Made by a program: the position numbers and the translations under genes
Source of the DNA: AWTP1-13 sp963840075
GTDB taxonomy: Bacteria; Pseudomonadota; Alphaproteobacteria; Rhizobiales; Hyphomicrobiaceae
Length of the DNA: 64,000 nucleotides
Reading direction: 5' to 3'
Assembly: GCA_963840075.1 (NCBI GenBank)
Contig: CAWIXS010000040.1
Coordinates: forward strand, 1 to 64,000
Part shown: positions 60,776 to 64,000 of the stretch, one piece after another
Numbering within the stretch: the first letter of the stretch is position 1
Layout of the letters: the number at the start of each line of letters is the position of its first letter
Notes under the pieces: generated by a model
The model's input: the letters and a program-made list of their open reading frames with translations, nothing else
The model's database searches: none
Told to the model about the DNA's origin: nothing

Positions 60776-62080
60776 CTACGCGGCCAGCTGCATCTGGGCG
60801 GCCTTGCGGCCCTCCAGGATCGCGGCCACGCCCATTCCACCTGCCGTGCAGATCGAGATGAGGCCACGCCCGCCGTGCCCCGAGAGCAGCTTCGCGAGGT
60901 TGCCGAGGATGCGCGCGCCTGTCGCCGCGAAAGGATGGCCGAAGGCGAGGCTGGAGCCATGCACGTTGAGCCGGCTGCGGTCGATGGAGCCCAGCGGTGT
61001 GTCGCGGCCGAGATGGGTCTTGCAGTAGACCGGGTCCTCCCAGGCATTGAGGGTTGCCAGCACCTGGGCGGCGAACGCCTCGTGGATCTCGTAGAAGTCG
61101 AAGTCCTGCAGCGTGAGGCCGGTCCGCTCCAGCAGGCGCGACACCGCGATGGTGGGCGCCATCAGGAGGCCCTCGCCGGCGACGAAGTCGAGGGCCGAGG
61201 TCTGCGCGTCGACGAGATAGGCCTGCACGGGGAGGCCGCGCCTCGCGGCCCACTCCTCCGACGCCAGCAGCACACAGGCGGCGCCATCGGTGAGCGGCGT
61301 GGAGTTGGCGGCGGTCAGCGTGCCGCGCTCGGACTCGTCGAACGCGGTCTTCAAGGCGGCCATCCGCTCCAGGCTGATGTCCTCGCGCATGTTGTTGTCG
61401 CGGAACACGCCGGCGAACGGCACCACGATGTCGTCCATGTAGCCCGAGCGGTAAGCCTCCGCGGCCTTCTTGTGGCTCTCGAAGGCGAGCTCGTCCTGCT
61501 CGGCCCGGCCGATCCCCCATTCCTGCGCCATCAGCTCGGCGTGCTGGCCCATGGAGAGGCCTGTGCGCGGCTCGCTGACGGAGGGGGGCTGCGGCGCCAG
61601 CTCGCCGGGCGAAAAGCCCTTGAAGGCCTTGAGCCGGCCTCCCATCGAGCGCGCGTTCTGGGCCTCGATCAGGCGGTGGGCGAGCTTCTCCTTGAAGACG
61701 ATGGGCGCGTCCGAGGTGGTGTCGGAGCCCATGGCGATGCCACTCTCGATCTGGCCGGTGGCGATCTTGGCGGCCAGCCCCATGGCCGCCTGCAGGCTGG
61801 TGCCGCACGCCTGCTGCATGGTGATGCCGGGTGTGGTGGGCGCCAGCTTGGAGCCCAGAACCGCCTCGCGGGCGAGGTTCCAGTCCTTGGAGTGCGAGAC
61901 GACGGCGCCGCCCACCGCCTCGTCGATGTGCACGCCGGCGAGCTTGTACTTGTCGGTGAGGCCGTCGAGCACGGCGGTCAGCATCTCCAGGTTCGACTTG
62001 TCGGCGTAGAGCGTGTTGGAGCGGCAGAACGGGATGCGCACGCCGCCGACGACCGCAACGCGCCGCAGGGTCTGGTTCAT
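60776..62080 (-). CDS. fadI: acetyl-CoA C-acyltransferase (FadI-type thiolase)
   Basis: 434 aa. Acyl-accepting cysteine in MQQACGTSLQAAMG; catalytic histidines in YEIHEAFAAQVLATLN and LAFGHPFAATGARIL; active-site loop SICTAGGMGVA. It forms the beta-oxidation trifunctional complex with fadJ, 126 bp upstream. ATG 62080. Confidence 0.93.
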   Translation of the reverse strand: MNQTLRRVAVVGGVRIPFCRSNTLYADKSNLEMLTAVLDGLTDKYKLAGVHIDEAVGGAVVSHSKDWNLAREAVLGSKLAPTTPGITMQQACGTSLQAAMGLAAKIATGQIESGIAMGSDTTSDAPIVFKEKLAHRLIEAQNARSMGGRLKAFKGFSPGELAPQPPSVSEPRTGLSMGQHAELMAQEWGIGRAEQDELAFESHKKAAEAYRSGYMDDIVVPFAGVFRDNNMREDISLERMAALKTAFDESERGTLTAANSTPLTDGAACVLLASEEWAARRGLPVQAYLVDAQTSALDFVAGEGLLMAPTIAVSRLLERTGLTLQDFDFYEIHEAFAAQVLATLNAWEDPVYCKTHLGRDTPLGSIDRSRLNVHGSSLAFGHPFAATGARILGNLAKLLSGHGGRGLISICTAGGMGVAAILEGRKAAQMQLAA

Positions 62081-62095
62081 GGGGGCTCCCTCGAG

Positions 62096-62121
62096 GGGGT
62101 CAGACCCTGCGGGTCTGACCC
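62096..62121. repeat. palindromic repeat family A variant, copy 12
   Basis: GGGGTCAGACCC-TGC-GGGTCTGACCC, between fadJ and fadI. Confidence 0.88.
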
Positions 62122-62134
62122 TTTGCTCCAACCT

Positions 62135-62176
62135 ACCCGTCATCCGGCTGCGCCTCGGCTTGCGGGATGACGGGTG
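62135..62176. repeat. dispersed repeat family B, short copy
   Basis: ACCCGTCATCCGGCTG then CTTGCGGGATGACGGGT, only the ends of the longer copies. Confidence 0.75.
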
Positions 62177-62180
62177 CAAT

Positions 62181-62207
62181 GGGGTCAGACCCGCAGGGTC
62201 TGACCCC
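62181..62207. repeat. palindromic repeat family A variant, copy 13
   Basis: GGGGTCAGACCC-GCA-GGGTCTGACCCC. It overlaps the last base of the fadJ stop codon. Confidence 0.9.
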
Positions 62208-64000
62208 TACGCCACCGCAGGCCGGCGCAGCACCTCCACGTTCGACCTCTGCTCGCTCGCCGCAAAGTGCAGCGGGCCGCCGCGGAACGGGGCGAAGCCG
62301 GTACCGAAGATCAGACCGGCGTCGATGAGGTCGGCGCTTTCCACGATGCGCTCATCGCGCACGCGCTCGGCCTCGCGGATCAAGGGGTCGACCAGCTCGC
62401 GGCCGAGCCGCTCCAGCTCGCCCCTGTCCCACGGCTTCTCGGGCTTCTTCTTGAGCGGCTTGCCGTTCTTCCAGACGTAGAAGCCCTCGCCGGTCTTCTT
62501 GCCGAGCTTGCCCGCCGCCACCATCTGGTCGAGGCGGCTGCCGCCGGGCGGCGCCAGCTTCAGGATGTTGCCGACGCTGGCGCACACGTCGAGGCCGACG
62601 GTGTCGGCAAGCTCCACGGGGCCCATGGGCATGCCGAAGGCGCGCGCCGCCTCGTCGATCTTCTCTATGGGCTCGCCCTGCTCGACGCGCATGAGCGCCG
62701 CCATCATGTAGGGGCCGAGCACGCGGTTGACGACGAAGCCGGGGCTGCTCTTGGCCACCAGCGGGAACTTGTCGATGGCGGTGACGAAGACGCAGCCCTT
62801 CTGCACCTCCTCCTCGCGCGTATCCGTGCCCCTGATGACCTCGACCAGGGGCAGCTGGGCGACGGGATTGAAGAAGTGGAGGCCGATCAGGCGCCCGGGG
62901 TCGGCGAGCGGCCCGGCGATCTCCTCGATCATGAGGGAGGAGGTGTTGGTGGCGAGCACGGCGCCCGGCTTCAGCTTGCCTTCGATCGACTTGAACAGGA
63001 TCTGCTTGGTCTCGAGGCGCTCCAGAATCGCCTCGATCACTACGTCGGCACGGGAGATGTTGGCCCCCGTGGGATCGGCGATCAGGCGCACGGCGGCGGC
63101 GTCGCGCAGCGGCTTGGTCCTGAACTTGCGGGCGAACAGCTTCTTCTGCGCGGCGATGCCTTTGGTGATCTGCTCGGGGTTCACGTCCTGCAGCGACACC
63201 TCCATGCCGGAGGCGACGCACCAGCCGGCGATGTCGGCGCCCATCACGCCGGCGCCGATCACGTGCACGCGCAGCGGCTTGAAGGACGAGTCCTTCGGCG
63301 CCTGGGCCTTCAGCATCTCCATCAGCTTGAAGACGCGGCGCAGGTTGCGCGAGGTGTCGCTCATCATCAGCGGTGCGAACGCGCGCGTCTCGGCGGCCTT
63401 CATGCCGTTGAGGTTGCCGCCGTAAGCCTCGAACAGGTCGATCAGCCGGAACGGGGCGGGATAGTGGTCCTCGCTCACCTTCCTGGCGGTCTCCGCGCGC
63501 ATCTTCTTGACGAGCAGCGCGCGCGCCGGCCACTGCCGGACCAGATCCTTCCAGAGCGGGGCGGGCTTGGACTTGCGCTTTCTCTCGATCGCCTTGCGCG
63601 CCGCCCACGGCAGGTAGAGCGGGCTCGCCACCAGCTCGTCGACGAGCCCCATGCCGCGTGCGACAGTGGCGCGGATCATGGAGCCCGTGAGCATCAGGGG
63701 CATCGCAGCGAGCGCGCCCACCTGGCGGATCGAGCGCGCGGTGCCGTTGAAACCGGGAAAGATGCCGAGCTTCACCTCGGGGAAGCCGAGGCGCGTGCCC
63801 TCGTCTCGGGTGGCGATGCGCCAGTGGCAGGCGAGCGCCAGCTCGAGCCCGCCGCCGAGGCAGAAGCCGTGGATGCAGCAGACGACCGGGAGGGGCAGCC
63901 GCTCGATGCGGTCGAGATAGGCGTTGACGAGGCTCACGCTCTCGCTGACCTGGCGCTCGTCGGTGAGCTGCTCGAACTCGCGCACGTCGGCGCCGACGAT
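62207..64000 (-). CDS. fadJ: 3-hydroxyacyl-CoA dehydrogenase / enoyl-CoA hydratase fusion (FadJ/FadB), 5' end beyond window
   Basis: 598 codons visible. An enoyl-CoA hydratase domain (CIHGFCLGGGLELALACHWR, GFPEVKLGIFPGFNGTARS) is joined to the 3-hydroxyacyl-CoA dehydrogenase (VHVIGAGVMGADIAGWCVAS, NTSSLMIEEIAGPL, GLHFFNPVAQLPLVEVIRG). The frame is open to the right edge. It catalyses the two middle steps of beta-oxidation. Confidence 0.93.
   Translation of the reverse strand: MVGADVREFEQLTDERQVSESVSLVNAYLDRIERLPLPVVCCIHGFCLGGGLELALACHWRIATRDEGTRLGFPEVKLGIFPGFNGTARSIRQVGALAAMPLMLTGSMIRATVARGMGLVDELVASPLYLPWAARKAIERKRKSKPAPLWKDLVRQWPARALLVKKMRAETARKVSEDHYPAPFRLIDLFEAYGGNLNGMKAAETRAFAPLMMSDTSRNLRRVFKLMEMLKAQAPKDSSFKPLRVHVIGAGVMGADIAGWCVASGMEVSLQDVNPEQITKGIAAQKKLFARKFRTKPLRDAAAVRLIADPTGANISRADVVIEAILERLETKQILFKSIEGKLKPGAVLATNTSSLMIEEIAGPLADPGRLIGLHFFNPVAQLPLVEVIRGTDTREEEVQKGCVFVTAIDKFPLVAKSSPGFVVNRVLGPYMMAALMRVEQGEPIEKIDEAARAFGMPMGPVELADTVGLDVCASVGNILKLAPPGGSRLDQMVAAGKLGKKTGEGFYVWKNGKPLKKKPEKPWDRGELERLGRELVDPLIREAERVRDERIVESADLIDAGLIFGTGFAPFRGGPLHFAASEQRSNVEVLRRPAVA

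Noticed and set aside
1..64000. CRISPR arrays, tRNA or rRNA genes
   Set aside because: No regularly spaced direct repeats with unique spacers and no tRNA- or rRNA-like signature were seen by eye; a covariance scan would be decisive.

Overview
The window is a GC-rich (roughly 68-70 %) alphaproteobacterial chromosome segment, most likely Hyphomicrobiales (Rhizobiales). The inference rests on gene neighbourhoods and family types: xseA/DUF2093/purD, tadA/rluB/rsmD, rpsD, trmJ and icd close together, nadD/rsfS/rlmH, fixK-type control of ccoNOQP-GHIS, and small families common in that order (DUF1127, DUF3597, DUF2189, TIGR02301). The genus cannot be told from sequence alone.

Layout. 51-10599 (minus): a catabolic and uptake operon read right to left, with a ThDP enzyme, a cupin, a flavoprotein stub, a three-subunit molybdenum hydroxylase, an amidohydrolase, a CoxG-like protein and a NitT/TauT-type ABC importer. 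10986-19195 (plus): the complete cbb3 oxidase operon ccoNOQP-GHIS behind an FNR/FixK box. 19249-22908 (minus): a GNAT, a DUF2189 membrane protein and a flavodoxin (both near FixK-like boxes), a decayed flavin reductase and DUF2093. 23034-31833: housekeeping genes (xseA, purD, tadA, rluB, rsmD) with a fluoroacetate-dehalogenase-like hydrolase and two tandem patatins. 31641-43551: exported and hypothetical proteins, pqiA-like, rpsD, a DUF433-TrmJ fusion, an AT-richer orphan, icd and a GDPD remnant. 44048-46366: a methyltransferase plus a MetF-like pair. 46374-48161: an IS110-family element and a deletion derivative in tandem. 48296-54971: a Cys-rich zinc-ribbon-like protein, DUF2188, an SDR, a second dehalogenase, nadD, rsfS, rlmH, a CaiB-type CoA transferase and a DUF938 methyltransferase. 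55317-57766: a split ThDP decarboxylase, a lone HigA and a TfdA-like dioxygenase. 58149-60679: DUF3597, a hypothetical, a Nudix hydrolase, TIGR02301 and a hypothetical. 60776-64000 (minus): fadI and fadJ (fadJ runs off the edge).

The main unexpected signal is a dispersed palindrome of about 27 bp (family A, arms GGTGTCAGACCC / GGGTCTGACACC). It occurs more than a dozen times, often touching stop codons, is translated within ccoG and ccoH, and is the exact target of the IS110 element. The element's 233-bp non-coding left end carries a 7-nt copy of the target flank and an 8-nt copy of its own right end, separated by a GNRA hairpin. This is what a bridge RNA predicts. Two hydrolases keep the full fluoroacetate dehalogenase active-site pattern. 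Several genes carry single-base frameshifts (transporter binding protein, two molybdenum-hydroxylase subunits, ccoG, a ThDP subunit), which means either sequencing error or gene decay; others (GDPD, flavin reductase, flavoprotein stub) have lost internal or terminal segments.
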